DNA of 64,000 bases from Orenia marismortui DSM 5156 (GTDB taxonomy: Bacteria; Bacillota; Halanaerobiia; Halobacteroidales; Halobacteroidaceae), in contig NZ_KB900617.1 in assembly GCF_000379025.1 (NCBI RefSeq), positions 44,504 to 108,503 of the forward strand, in the 5' to 3' direction. Both the position numbers and the translations under genes were made by a program. The stretch's first letter is position 1. The number at the start of each line of letters is the position of its first letter. This document shows positions 1-7,529 of this stretch, piece after piece. Under the pieces are notes generated by a model, which worked only from the letters and a program-made list of their open reading frames with translations, was not told the DNA's origin and did not search any database.

Positions 1-175
1 CAAAGCTAAATGCCACCTCTGGTTCACATATTGTTCCGGACTGATTGCTCATCTCAAACTCTTCAGATTCTACCTCACGGTAGACACCCTGCTACTGTTG
101 ATTTCACACACCGTACTGGCGAAAACAGCATGGATAGGATTTTCACCTACTGTTTACTAAATCTACGAGGCACAC
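1..175 (-). mobile_element. Group IIC intron, 5' part (runs off window)
   Basis: On the minus strand a sequence beginning GTGTGCC at 175 runs out of the window. It carries landmarks of bacterial class C group II introns: the GUGYG-type 5' end, a short GGTGAAAATCC stem segment, AGGGTGTC followed by GAATCTGAAG, and a later GTCCGGAACA/AGAGGTGGCA stretch. These are like domain I of the Oceanobacillus-type IIC intron as I remember it. The 5' end lies five bases after the stem of the MFS gene's terminator, the insertion site expected of class C introns. The reverse transcriptase ORF and 3' end would lie outside the window. Whether it is complete cannot be judged. Confidence 0.8.
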
Positions 176-180
176 ATAAA

Positions 181-208
181 ATAAAGGATGCAAAAATGCA
201 TCCTTTAT
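181..208 (-). terminator. Intrinsic terminator of MFS gene, intron target
   Basis: A perfect 12-bp stem with a 4-base loop lies directly after the MFS stop codon on the minus strand, with a short TTTAT tail. The tail is interrupted by the group IIC intron at 175. Confidence 0.85.
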
Positions 209-213
209 TAAAA

Positions 214-1446
214 CTAATCTTCAATTTTAGGCTCTTTTAACATTAAAACAGCAATTATTATACCTAATACTGCAAGAGCAATCGTTGGATAGAAAGTATA
301 TAAATAACTTCCTAAAATATCTCGTAATTTACCTGCTAAAAGATTTCCTAATACAGCTCCTACACCATAGGCTGTAAATAAAAAACCATAGTTCTTACTA
401 TAATTTTTTGCACCAAAGAAGATTCCTGTAGCAGCAGGAGCTATAGCCAACCAGCCACCTAAATTAAGCCAGAATATAGCAAAAGCTACACCATATAAGA
501 ATATATTACCCTCACCAGCATTCAACATCAAAATAGAAGCTAAAATTATAAGCATATAGGAAATTATAGCAGCCTTTTTAGGATTAAGCTTATCTGTAAT
601 CCCTCCAAAAATAGGGCGTCCTATACCATTAAAAATGGCAAAAAATGATACCATAAAAGCTGCTGTACTAGCATCTAAATTCACTACTTCTTCTGCCACA
701 GGGCTTGAGATTCCAATAGCCATTAAACCTACTAATGTTCCTATTACAAAACAAATCCAAAGTCCATAAAAAGTTGGTGTCTTGATCATATCCTTTGTAT
801 CTAAATTTATCTCATTTTTATCATTGGACTTATCTTGATCAGAGTCAATGCTTAATTCCCTTCCTGGAAACTTTAAAGGTAGAGCCAAAACAGTAATAAT
901 AATAGCAAAAGCTATACCTAAGATTTTAAAAGTTTGAAAAGGTCCATAAGAATTAACCAACCAATTAGCTAAAGGAGCTGTTACAAAAGGTGATAAACCA
1001 AATCCTCCCAAAGTCAAACCGACTGCTAATCCTTTTTTATCTGGAAACCATTTTGCAGCTACTGCCATAGGAGCACCATAGGCCACCCCTACTCCTGCTC
1101 CTGCAATTACACCATAAGAAATAATCAGCATATTTATACTAGAAGCAAACCCTGATAAAACCCAGCCGATAGAAACAATTAAACCACCAATTATAGTTAT
1201 TAATTTAGGACCATACTTCTCTATTAATCCTCCTGCAATTGGCATTCCCAATGCATAAGATACTAAAAAGAACATATAAGGTAATCCACTTTGAGTAGCA
1301 CCAATATTAAATAACTCCTCTATAGGCTTTCTGAATACACTCCAAGCATAGACTGTTCCCATACACATAAATATTATTAAGCCCAAAGGTATATATAGCC
1401 ACCTCTTTTTTCCTTGAGTAATACTTGACTTCGACATACTTTCCAA
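214..1446 (-). CDS. MFS transporter, oxalate/formate antiporter (OFA)-like
   Basis: A 410-residue integral membrane protein with the 12-helix layout of the major facilitator superfamily. The N-terminus (MGTVYAWSVFRKPIE), the GAGVGVAYGAP segment and AAKWFPDKKGLAVGLTLGG closely resemble the oxalate/formate antiporter subfamily, whose bacterial members move oxalate, formate or lactate-type monocarboxylates; the substrate here is not known. The best-spaced start is TTG at 1446, seven bases after AGGAGG; an in-frame ATG at 1437 is the alternative. It appears monocistronic, with its own terminator and a group IIC intron immediately downstream. Confidence 0.85.
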   Translation of the reverse strand: MESMSKSSITQGKKRWLYIPLGLIIFMCMGTVYAWSVFRKPIEELFNIGATQSGLPYMFFLVSYALGMPIAGGLIEKYGPKLITIIGGLIVSIGWVLSGFASSINMLIISYGVIAGAGVGVAYGAPMAVAAKWFPDKKGLAVGLTLGGFGLSPFVTAPLANWLVNSYGPFQTFKILGIAFAIIITVLALPLKFPGRELSIDSDQDKSNDKNEINLDTKDMIKTPTFYGLWICFVIGTLVGLMAIGISSPVAEEVVNLDASTAAFMVSFFAIFNGIGRPIFGGITDKLNPKKAAIISYMLIILASILMLNAGEGNIFLYGVAFAIFWLNLGGWLAIAPAATGIFFGAKNYSKNYGFLFTAYGVGAVLGNLLAGKLRDILGSYLYTFYPTIALAVLGIIIAVLMLKEPKIED

Positions 1447-1721
1447 ATCAACTCCTCCTTTTATTATTTTAATCCTTTTAATAAGTTCATTATTATACTT
1501 ATATTTTTCTGTAAAATACCTCTTACTATTTACACATAAAATATCTATACATAAAATAATAGATATATTATTATTATAAAATTATCGAAACAAAATAAGT
1601 CTAAGCTATTATTATAATCCCCAAATTAGAAACAATAATAACAACTATAACCTTATATAGCCTTCTATAATAATCTTATCTCTTTTGATGAATCCTTTAT
1701 AAATTTAATAATTAAATATAC

Positions 1722-1780
1722 AAAAAAAGGTCAACACCAAGCATTGCTAAGATTAATCTTAGCAATGCTTGGTGTTGACC
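1722..1780 (-). terminator. Strong terminator, 52-nt perfect palindrome
   Basis: Two 26-base arms (1729-1780) are perfect reverse complements with no spacer. On the minus strand they are followed by seven T residues. The stem is far longer than an ordinary terminator needs. Confidence 0.75.
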
Positions 1781-1982
1781 TACATTAGACTGGTATAATA
1801 TTATACCCTTCTTTTGCCTGCCAACGAGTCTTCTATTTTTATAATATCCCATAACACTATAAGAAAAAATAATATATCTATTATTAAAATACAATTATAT
1901 TAAAAGTACTATTATTAGTTATTAATATAAATATCAGCTATGTTAATAACTAATAATATACTGATATCACTTAGTAATTACT
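1722..1982 (-). ncRNA. Orphan transcription unit, candidate small RNA
   Basis: Between a perfect sigma-A-type promoter (1989-2017) and a very strong terminator (1722-1780) the minus strand holds about 260 bases without a convincing gene. A second long dyad (TATTATTAGTTATTAA and its complement, about 1906-1954) would fold early in the transcript. An open frame of 60 codons (1894-1712) runs into the terminator stem and has no clear ribosome binding site, so I do not call it coding. A small RNA or the remnant of a lost gene are both possible. Confidence 0.35.
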
Positions 1983-1988
1983 TCCTTT

Positions 1989-2017
1989 ATTATATCGAGA
2001 TGAAGTAAGCTTGTCAA
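1989..2017 (-). promoter_or_regulatory. Consensus sigma-A promoter, orphan unit
   Basis: Minus-strand TTGACA (2012-2017), 17-base spacer, TATAAT (1989-1994). It is a perfect match to the housekeeping consensus and points towards the terminator at 1722-1780, not towards DUF2294. Confidence 0.8.
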
Positions 2018-2142
2018 ATACCTTAGCTAAGGGACAGCTTAGATTACTATAAATATATATATAATAAATTCTTAAGCTGAATATTTCTATTATTTGAAAT
2101 GAAGTTTATAAACCTTTAAAAATTATATATTACTTATCTCTA

Positions 2143-2505
2143 CTACGAACTTATTTTTTGCTCTAAATCAGCCGATAATTTAAAGACCATAATTCGTTCA
2201 CCAGTTCTTGTACTAATATCACTATGAAATATAACTACTTCTTCCCCAGTTTGCTCCTTAATAATTTCACCTAATTTCTCTCGCCCAGCCTCTACTAAAT
2301 CAGCACGAATTCTTTTAATAGACAATAACCCTTCTGTCGTCTCAGAAAGTTTATGTTCAGCAGGTGTTAAAAGCCCCTGTAAAACAACAATTATCATGTC
2401 ACGAATAATATCAGTCTTTACACTAACTGGCCCTCGACCGAGAAAGTCTTTCTCCCATTGTGTTAATACTTTACTAATCTCTGCTTCTAATTGACCTTTA
2501 GTCAT
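2143..2505 (-). CDS. DUF2294 domain protein
   Basis: A 120-residue soluble protein matching the DUF2294 family over its whole length. The N-terminal MTKGQLEAEISKVLTQWEKDFLGRGP, the middle LLTPAEHKLSETTEG and the C-terminal IIKEQTGEEVVIFHSDIST are typical. The family is small and mostly uncharacterised; it occurs in Firmicutes and some Proteobacteria. Start ATG at 2505 follows GGGAGGAG. It has its own promoter (2605-2633) and appears monocistronic. No function is assigned. Confidence 0.8.
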   Translation of the reverse strand: MTKGQLEAEISKVLTQWEKDFLGRGPVSVKTDIIRDMIIVVLQGLLTPAEHKLSETTEGLLSIKRIRADLVEAGREKLGEIIKEQTGEEVVIFHSDISTRTGERIMVFKLSADLEQKISS

Positions 2506-2604
2506 AACTTCTCCCTCCTACGCAAAAAAATATATATCATATCAATACTGATAATGATATATATATTTAAACTTAATCTATTAAAGCTTTAATAGATTAA
2601 ATAC

Positions 2605-2633
2605 ATTTTAAAATAAAGTACTTTAGTTGTCAA
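2605..2633 (-). promoter_or_regulatory. Promoter of DUF2294 gene
   Basis: Minus-strand TTGACA (2628-2633), 17-base spacer, TAAAAT (2605-2610), about 100 bases upstream of the start codon. The leader between them contains an AT-rich dyad (ATATATCAT/ATGATATAT, around 2530-2563). Confidence 0.65.
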
Positions 2634-2713
2634 GCTAAAACTATAAGGTAACTTTAAATCTCTATCTAAGTATACAGCCTTAGAACGAACTTTAAATATG
2701 ACTTTATAGAATG

Positions 2714-2814
2714 ATAAAGCGACAGTTTTGGAGTTAGGCGTTAGGAGCTAGGACATAGAAAGATCTTACTAACTCCTATTACCTATCACCTAGCACCTAA
2801 AAGTGTCTCTTTAT
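2714..2814. repeat. MITE-like dyad with TTAGG-type internal repeats
   Basis: The 16-base ends ATAAAGCGACAGTTTT (2714-2729) and AAAAGTGTCTCTTTAT (2799-2814) are inverted repeats with two mismatches. Between them both arms carry repeated TTAGG/TAGG units, giving an imperfect large palindrome in an otherwise gene-free stretch of 392 bases. A similar right end (AAAAGTGTCGCATTAT) recurs near 35225. It has no ORF. Confidence 0.45.
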
Positions 2815-2897
2815 ATCCATTAAGTTTTACTTTAGACTTCGATATCTACAGATTATTAAATTATAAAAAACAATCTATTTAAAGATATTCCCACTGC

Positions 2898-3386
2898 TTA
2901 TTCTGAATTATAAATTTCTTCCTTAAGATCTTCCCATGAAAAATTACTAAAAAATATACCTATAAAAACAGAAATTAGACCATAGATTAATAACTCTTGG
3001 ACTGTTTTTTCTATAGTAACTAGTTTAAGTATTATAGGAATTATCATAATATTTAGCATATATACTAGCATATACTTTACCCTTAACTTATTAATAGTAT
3101 TATTTATCTTTTCATCTTCTAAAACTGAATTCACATACAACTCAAAGATACCATTTATTAGTCCTAATATGATAAAAGAGAATATAGTTAAGAATGATTG
3201 AATTGATAGTCTTATTAGTCCATAGCCCTTATTCACTCCAAAATAAGGACTTAAGACGATAAGAATTATACAGATAATACTAACCAAACCATACTCCTTT
3301 AGTATAACCCCTTTAATTATATATTCCCAGTACTTTAGCTTATCAATCCGCTTTTTCTTCTCTTTCCAATTACTCTTCAATAACAT
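2898..3386 (-). CDS. Small integral membrane protein, unknown
   Basis: A 162-residue protein with a basic N-terminus (SNWKEKKKRIDKLKYWEY) and about four hydrophobic segments (roughly residues 30-50, 58-85, 108-125 and 130-150), ending in an acidic tail. I do not recognise a family. Start ATG at 3386; the upstream region has only a weak ribosome binding site (GGAGGCTAAA). It follows the TrpXYZ-type ABC genes on the same strand 70 bases downstream of the ATPase stop, but nothing ties it functionally to them. Confidence 0.6.
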   Translation of the reverse strand: MLLKSNWKEKKKRIDKLKYWEYIIKGVILKEYGLVSIICIILIVLSPYFGVNKGYGLIRLSIQSFLTIFSFIILGLINGIFELYVNSVLEDEKINNTINKLRVKYMLVYMLNIMIIPIILKLVTIEKTVQELLIYGLISVFIGIFFSNFSWEDLKEEIYNSE

Positions 3387-3456
3387 TTTTAGCCTCCATA
3401 ATAGAGTTAATTAAGATTTATTCTTTGTGAATTCATATAGATTATTTGATTATACT

Positions 3457-4254
3457 TTATTGAGCTAATAAGATTCGATCATTAGTAAGTCGATGGCCAC
3501 TTACCTCTGTAAACTGCTCTAATAAATCATCAATAGTCATCTTAGCTCTCTCTTCTCCCTTTATATCTAAGACTATGTTACCATTATCCATCATAATCGT
3601 TCTACTTCCAAGTTCTATAGCATGATCTAAATCGTGAGTTACCATTAAAGTTGTCAGGTTATAATCATTAACTAGTCGCTTAGTAATATCTACAATATTT
3701 TGAGCTGTTTTTGGATCTAAAGCAGCAGTATGTTCATCTAATAATAATACCTTAGGCTGCTGTAAAGTTGCCATCACTAAGGTAAGTGCTTGACGTTGCC
3801 CACCAGACAATAAACCAACTTTGTCATCTAATCGATCTTCTAACCCCAAATTCAAGCTACTTAAAGCCTCTTTGAACTTCTTTCTTCTTGTACTAGCAAC
3901 CCCTATACCAAAACCAAGTCTTGAACCTCTTTTTAAGGCTAAAACAAGATTCTCAGCAATCGTCATAGAAGCTGCTGTTCCTTGTAATGGATCTTGAAAT
4001 ACTCTACTAATTAAATTGGCACGTTGATAATCAGACTTAGCAGTTAAATCCTTTCCATCTATGATAACCTTTCCTCTATCCAAGTTCAAACTGCCTGCAA
4101 CTACATTAAGCAAAGTAGATTTACCTGCTCCATTACTCCCAATCACAGTTGTAAATTCTCCTTCAGCTAACTCTAAACCAATGCCTTTTAAAGCAATATT
4201 TTCATTTACCGTCCCTTGATTAAATACCTTTATCCCATCTATTACTTTCAACAT
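3457..4254 (-). CDS. ABC transporter ATPase, TrpZ-like
   Basis: A 265-residue ATP-binding subunit with Walker A GSNGAGKST (about residues 39-47), signature LLSGGQRQA (about 149-157), Walker B VLLLDEHTAALDP, where His follows the catalytic Glu as is usual in this subfamily, and switch histidine in VTHDLDHA. It is the energising partner of the permease just upstream, with which it overlaps by one base (TAATG junction), so translation is probably coupled. The system (PF04392 binding protein, BPD_transp_2 permease and this ATPase) matches the TrpXYZ-type importers linked to tryptophan or other aromatic compounds in Firmicutes. The substrate is inferred from family only. Confidence 0.85.
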   Translation of the reverse strand: MLKVIDGIKVFNQGTVNENIALKGIGLELAEGEFTTVIGSNGAGKSTLLNVVAGSLNLDRGKVIIDGKDLTAKSDYQRANLISRVFQDPLQGTAASMTIAENLVLALKRGSRLGFGIGVASTRRKKFKEALSSLNLGLEDRLDDKVGLLSGGQRQALTLVMATLQQPKVLLLDEHTAALDPKTAQNIVDITKRLVNDYNLTTLMVTHDLDHAIELGSRTIMMDNGNIVLDIKGEERAKMTIDDLLEQFTEVSGHRLTNDRILLAQ

Positions 4255-5147
4255 TAGCTAACACCTCCTGTTAACTTATTAGTATTAAATTTCTCTTTTA
4301 TTGCTGGTGTCCCTAAAGCTAATATTACTAAAATTGCTGTTATAAGTTTTAAATCATTAGGATTTAAATTCAATCTCAAAGCTACTGTAATTACTAATCT
4401 ATAAATTACAGAACCTAAAACAACACCTAAAGTAGCCCATTTTATTTTTTTATTCCTAATTATTGCTTCACCAATAATAACTGAGGCTAAACCAATAATA
4501 ATCATTCCAATCCCCATTTTAACATCTGTAAAGCCTTGATGCTGCGCTACTAAAGCTCCAGATAAGGCAACCAATCCATTTGATAGTCCCAAACCTAAAA
4601 TCACAGTTAAATCTGTATTTACCCCTAAACTTCTAACCATCTGCTTATTATCACCTGTTGCTCTTAATGCTAGACCTAATTCAGTCTTTAAAAACCAATC
4701 AATTAGAAATTTAACTATTGCTACAGATAATACAAAAAATAAAAATGTACTATTTGCTTCTGATATTCCTAATTTAGTTAATAAAGCAAAAATTTTATTG
4801 CTTCCTAATAGGGAGATATTTGCCCTGCCCATAATTCTTAAATTAACTGAATATAAAGCGGTCATAGTTAAAATCCCTGACAAAAGTCCCGTTATCTTTA
4901 ATTTAGTATTTAATATTCCTGTAATAACTCCAGCCAATACACCACAAACTAATGCTATTAGAACAGCTAAAATAGGATGCCAACCTGAAACAATTAACTT
5001 AGCCCCTACAGCTGCCCCTAAAGGAAAACTTCCATCTACAGTAAGGTCAGGAAAATCTAATACTCTAAATGTTAAATAAACTCCTAAAGCCATAATTGCA
5101 TAAACTAAACCTTGTTCTACAGAACTTAAAATGACATTTATATTCAT
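4254..5147 (-). CDS. ABC transporter permease, TrpY-like
   Basis: A 297-residue inner-membrane permease of the branched-chain-amino-acid/ribose type (BPD_transp_2). The N-terminal VILSSVEQGLVYAIMALGVYLTFRVLDFPDLTVDGSFPLG and the motif GLALRATGDNKQMVRSLGVN are characteristic of permeases paired with PF04392 binding proteins. About eight hydrophobic helices are visible. Start ATG at 5147 follows GGAGGAGTAGATT. It lies between the binding protein gene (12-base gap) and the ATPase (1-base overlap), in one operon. Confidence 0.87.
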   Translation of the reverse strand: MNINVILSSVEQGLVYAIMALGVYLTFRVLDFPDLTVDGSFPLGAAVGAKLIVSGWHPILAVLIALVCGVLAGVITGILNTKLKITGLLSGILTMTALYSVNLRIMGRANISLLGSNKIFALLTKLGISEANSTFLFFVLSVAIVKFLIDWFLKTELGLALRATGDNKQMVRSLGVNTDLTVILGLGLSNGLVALSGALVAQHQGFTDVKMGIGMIIIGLASVIIGEAIIRNKKIKWATLGVVLGSVIYRLVITVALRLNLNPNDLKLITAILVILALGTPAIKEKFNTNKLTGGVS

Positions 5148-5159
5148 AATCTACTCCTC

Positions 5160-6143
5160 CTACTTAATTACTTTTTTAGCTTTTTCAATTAGATCTTCTG
5201 ATATTTCAACATGCATCTCTTTAGCAGCATTAAGATTAATAACTAAATCTGTATCTTCTAAGTATTCTATCGGCATCTCAGCTGGATCTGCACCATTAAA
5301 GATTTCCACAGCCATCTCTGCTGTTTGTCTTCCTAACCTATAATAGTTAACTCCAATTGTAGCTAAAGCACCCTTTTCTACTGGCTTATCTTCACCAGTT
5401 ATTAAAGGTAAATTATTTTCATTAGCTACTTTAACCACAGACTGAATAGCAGAAACTACTGTATTATCTGTTGGTACATAAATTGCATCTACTCTCCCCA
5501 CCAATGACTGGGCACTTTGATACACTTCATTACTAGAACTTACTGTAGCAGGAATTAATTCTAATCCTAATTCTTTAGCTGCGCTTTCAGCTAATTCTGC
5601 TTGCACAACAGAATTAGTCTCTCCTGCGTTATAAATAATACCTATTTTCTTAGCTTTAGGAGCTATCTGAGCTAGTAACTCAAGCTGCTCTCTAACAGGT
5701 GTTAAATCACTAGTCCCTGTAATATTAGAACCAGGCTTCTTCAAACTTTCCACTAAGCCTGCTGATTTAGGGTCTGTAACTGCTGTAATCAAAATTGGAG
5801 TATCTTTAACACTATTAGCTACTGCTTGTGCTGTTGGAGTAGCTATAGCTAATATTAAATCCAAATCATCATAAGCAAATTGTCTAGCTATTGTTTGAGC
5901 TGTAGACATATCACCTTGTGCGTTTTGATAATCATAACTCACATTTTCTCCATCTTTATAACCAGCTTTTTCAAGCTCTTTAATAAATCCTTCTCTAGCA
6001 TCATCTAAAGCTGGATGTTCTACAATCTGTATAATACCTATTTTTTTGATATTATTACTCTCCACAGTTTTTTCGTTACTACACCCTACTAATAAAACTA
6101 ACAATAAAGTCATAATTAATAATCCCGGAAATTTTCTAAACAT
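5160..6143 (-). CDS. ABC substrate-binding lipoprotein, TrpX-like (copy 2)
   Basis: A 327-residue periplasmic-type binding protein (PF04392, ABC_sub_bind) with a lipoprotein signal (LLVLLVGCSNEK, lipobox Cys about residue 21). KIGIIQIVEHPALDDAREGF and the NAQGDMSTAQTIARQFAYDDLDLILAIATPTAQA segment define the family. It is a paralogue of the protein encoded at 6223-7218, with long stretches of almost identical DNA (for example around 5810-5885 versus 6863-6938). Start ATG at 6143 follows AGAGGAGCTGAAAAG. Having two binding proteins for one permease/ATPase pair suggests a broadened or shifted substrate range. Confidence 0.87.
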   Translation of the reverse strand: MFRKFPGLLIMTLLLVLLVGCSNEKTVESNNIKKIGIIQIVEHPALDDAREGFIKELEKAGYKDGENVSYDYQNAQGDMSTAQTIARQFAYDDLDLILAIATPTAQAVANSVKDTPILITAVTDPKSAGLVESLKKPGSNITGTSDLTPVREQLELLAQIAPKAKKIGIIYNAGETNSVVQAELAESAAKELGLELIPATVSSSNEVYQSAQSLVGRVDAIYVPTDNTVVSAIQSVVKVANENNLPLITGEDKPVEKGALATIGVNYYRLGRQTAEMAVEIFNGADPAEMPIEYLEDTDLVINLNAAKEMHVEISEDLIEKAKKVIK

Positions 6144-6222
6144 CTTTTCAGCTCCTCTTAAAATTTAATAATAGAAGCAAGATAAGCAAACTTTTCTACC
6201 AAACTACACTTCTTACTGGTTA

Positions 6223-7218
6223 TTATTTAATTACCTTCTTAGCTTGACTTAATAAATCTTCTTTAATCTCAACGTTCATCTTCTCTGCAGCTTTAAGGTT
6301 AATAACTAAGTCAGTATTTTCCAAATATTGTATTGGCATTTCTGCTGGCTTAGCTCCATTAAAGATTTTTATGGCCATCTTTCCAGTCTGCTTTCCTAAA
6401 TTGTAGTAATTAATACCTACTGTAGCTAATCCGCCATTCTCAACTGAATTATCTTCACCTACTATTAATGGTAGGTTGCTTTTGTTAGTCACTTTAACCA
6501 CAGACTGAATAGCAGAAACTACTGTATTATCTGTTGGTACATAAATTGCATCTACTCTCCCCACTAATGACTGGGCACTTTGATACACTTCATTGCTAGA
6601 ACTTACTGTAGCAGGAATTAATTCTAATCCTAACTCTTTAGCTGCGCTTTCAGCTAATTCTGCTTGCACAACTGAATTAGTCTCTCCTGCATTATAAATA
6701 ATACCTACCTTCTTGGCCTGTGGTACTATCTTAATTAATAATTTAAATTGTTCTTTAACAGGTGTTAAATCACTAGTTCCTGTAATATTCGCACCAGGTT
6801 TCTCTATACTTTCCACTAGTCCTGCTGATTTAGGATCTGTAACTGCTGTAATCAAAATTGGAGTATCTTTAACACTATTAGCTACTGCTTGTGCTGTTGG
6901 AGTAGCTATAGCTAATATTAAATCCAAATCATCATAAGCAAATTGTTTTGCTATTGTTTGAGCTGTGGACATATCACCTTGTGCATTTTGATAGTCATAA
7001 CTGATATTTTCACCTTCTTTATAACCTGCCTCTTCTAATACCTTAATAAATCCTTCTCTAGCATCATCTAAAGCTGGATGCTCTACAATCTGAATAATAC
7101 CTACCTTCTTAATTTTATTCTCTTGAGGTGTTTTTTTAATATTTTGATTAGAACAAGCTACTAACAAAGTCATTAATAAAATAATTGTAATTAAACTACT
7201 CAATACTCTACTTCTCAT
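6223..7218 (-). CDS. ABC substrate-binding lipoprotein, TrpX-like (copy 1)
   Basis: First gene of the importer operon; a PF04392 family binding protein of about 331 residues with lipobox LLVACSN. I place the start at ATG 7218 because the bases GGGGGT lie seven bases before it; an ATG five codons earlier (7233) lacks a ribosome binding site. Its central part (about residues 85-235) is almost identical to the downstream paralogue, while both ends have diverged, which suggests tandem duplication with later gene conversion or selection in the ligand cleft. The upstream leader looks like a transcription attenuator. Confidence 0.87.
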   Translation of the reverse strand: MRSRVLSSLITIILLMTLLVACSNQNIKKTPQENKIKKVGIIQIVEHPALDDAREGFIKVLEEAGYKEGENISYDYQNAQGDMSTAQTIAKQFAYDDLDLILAIATPTAQAVANSVKDTPILITAVTDPKSAGLVESIEKPGANITGTSDLTPVKEQFKLLIKIVPQAKKVGIIYNAGETNSVVQAELAESAAKELGLELIPATVSSSNEVYQSAQSLVGRVDAIYVPTDNTVVSAIQSVVKVTNKSNLPLIVGEDNSVENGGLATVGINYYNLGKQTGKMAIKIFNGAKPAEMPIQYLENTDLVINLKAAEKMNVEIKEDLLSQAKKVIK

Positions 7219-7273
7219 CTTATTTACCCCCATTTTTATAATTAATTTTTACTAGAAAAAAATTACTCCATAC

Positions 7274-7302
7274 AAAAGAAAAACCACTCCTGTAAGAGTG
7301 GC
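7274..7302 (-). terminator. Attenuator-like terminator in trpX-type leader
   Basis: On the minus strand the stem CCACTC/GAGTGG is followed by TTTTTCTTTT, between the promoter at 7477-7505 and the start codon at 7218. A read-through device is therefore needed. An upstream segment AGAGTGG (7379-7385) is complementary to CCACTCT of the 5' arm and could form a competing antiterminator. Confidence 0.75.
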
Positions 7303-7329
7303 TAATTTATTAACAAACAGATATAGTAA

Positions 7330-7449
7330 CTAACAGATACTACACCTATTTATCACATCCATATTTCCTACTAAACTACCACTCTACTTTTTTTCTACTA
7401 CTAACAGCTACTTAATACCTACTAAAATTACCACACTACTATTTTACTA
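7330..7449 (-). promoter_or_regulatory. TAG-rich leader segment, possible TRAP-type site
   Basis: Sixteen TAG triplets occur within 120 bases of minus-strand leader, beginning about 20 bases after the predicted transcription start and ending before the attenuator. Two of them flank the AGAGTGG segment that could pair with the terminator. Arrays of (G/U)AG triplets are the binding sites of the tryptophan-sensing protein TRAP (MtrB). Against this, several triplets are directly adjacent with no spacer, and TAG-rich dyad repeats are common between genes in this window. Confidence 0.4.
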
Positions 7450-7476
7450 TTTATTTATTCTCTTTTATTACAATAA

Positions 7477-7505
7477 ATTATAATTTATTTATATTATGAT
7501 GTCAA
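7477..7505 (-). promoter_or_regulatory. Consensus promoter of TrpXYZ-type operon
   Basis: Minus-strand TTGACA (7500-7505), 17-base spacer, TATAAT (7477-7482). The predicted start near 7470 gives a leader of about 250 bases before the first gene. Confidence 0.8.
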
Positions 7506-7529
7506 GAAAAACTTAATCCCTAGTACTCA

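Noticed and set aside
10-240. 76-codon open frame on the plus strand
   Set aside because: It runs antisense across the group IIC intron, the MFS terminator and the end of the MFS gene, with no ribosome binding site or protein-like composition.
1712-1894. 60-codon open frame on the minus strand
   Set aside because: Its last third is the arms of the 52-nt terminator palindrome, and no clear ribosome binding site precedes it. Kept only as part of the orphan transcription unit.
3457-4254. Defective Walker B in the TrpZ-like ATPase (DEHTAALDP instead of DEPT)
   Set aside because: The catalytic Glu is present and the His variant is common in this subfamily; not a sign of inactivation.
7335-7370. 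Leader peptide MDVINRCSIC in the trpX-type leader
   Set aside because: A ten-codon frame exists, but it has no tryptophan codons and only a weak ribosome binding site, so classical peptide-coupled attenuation is not supported.
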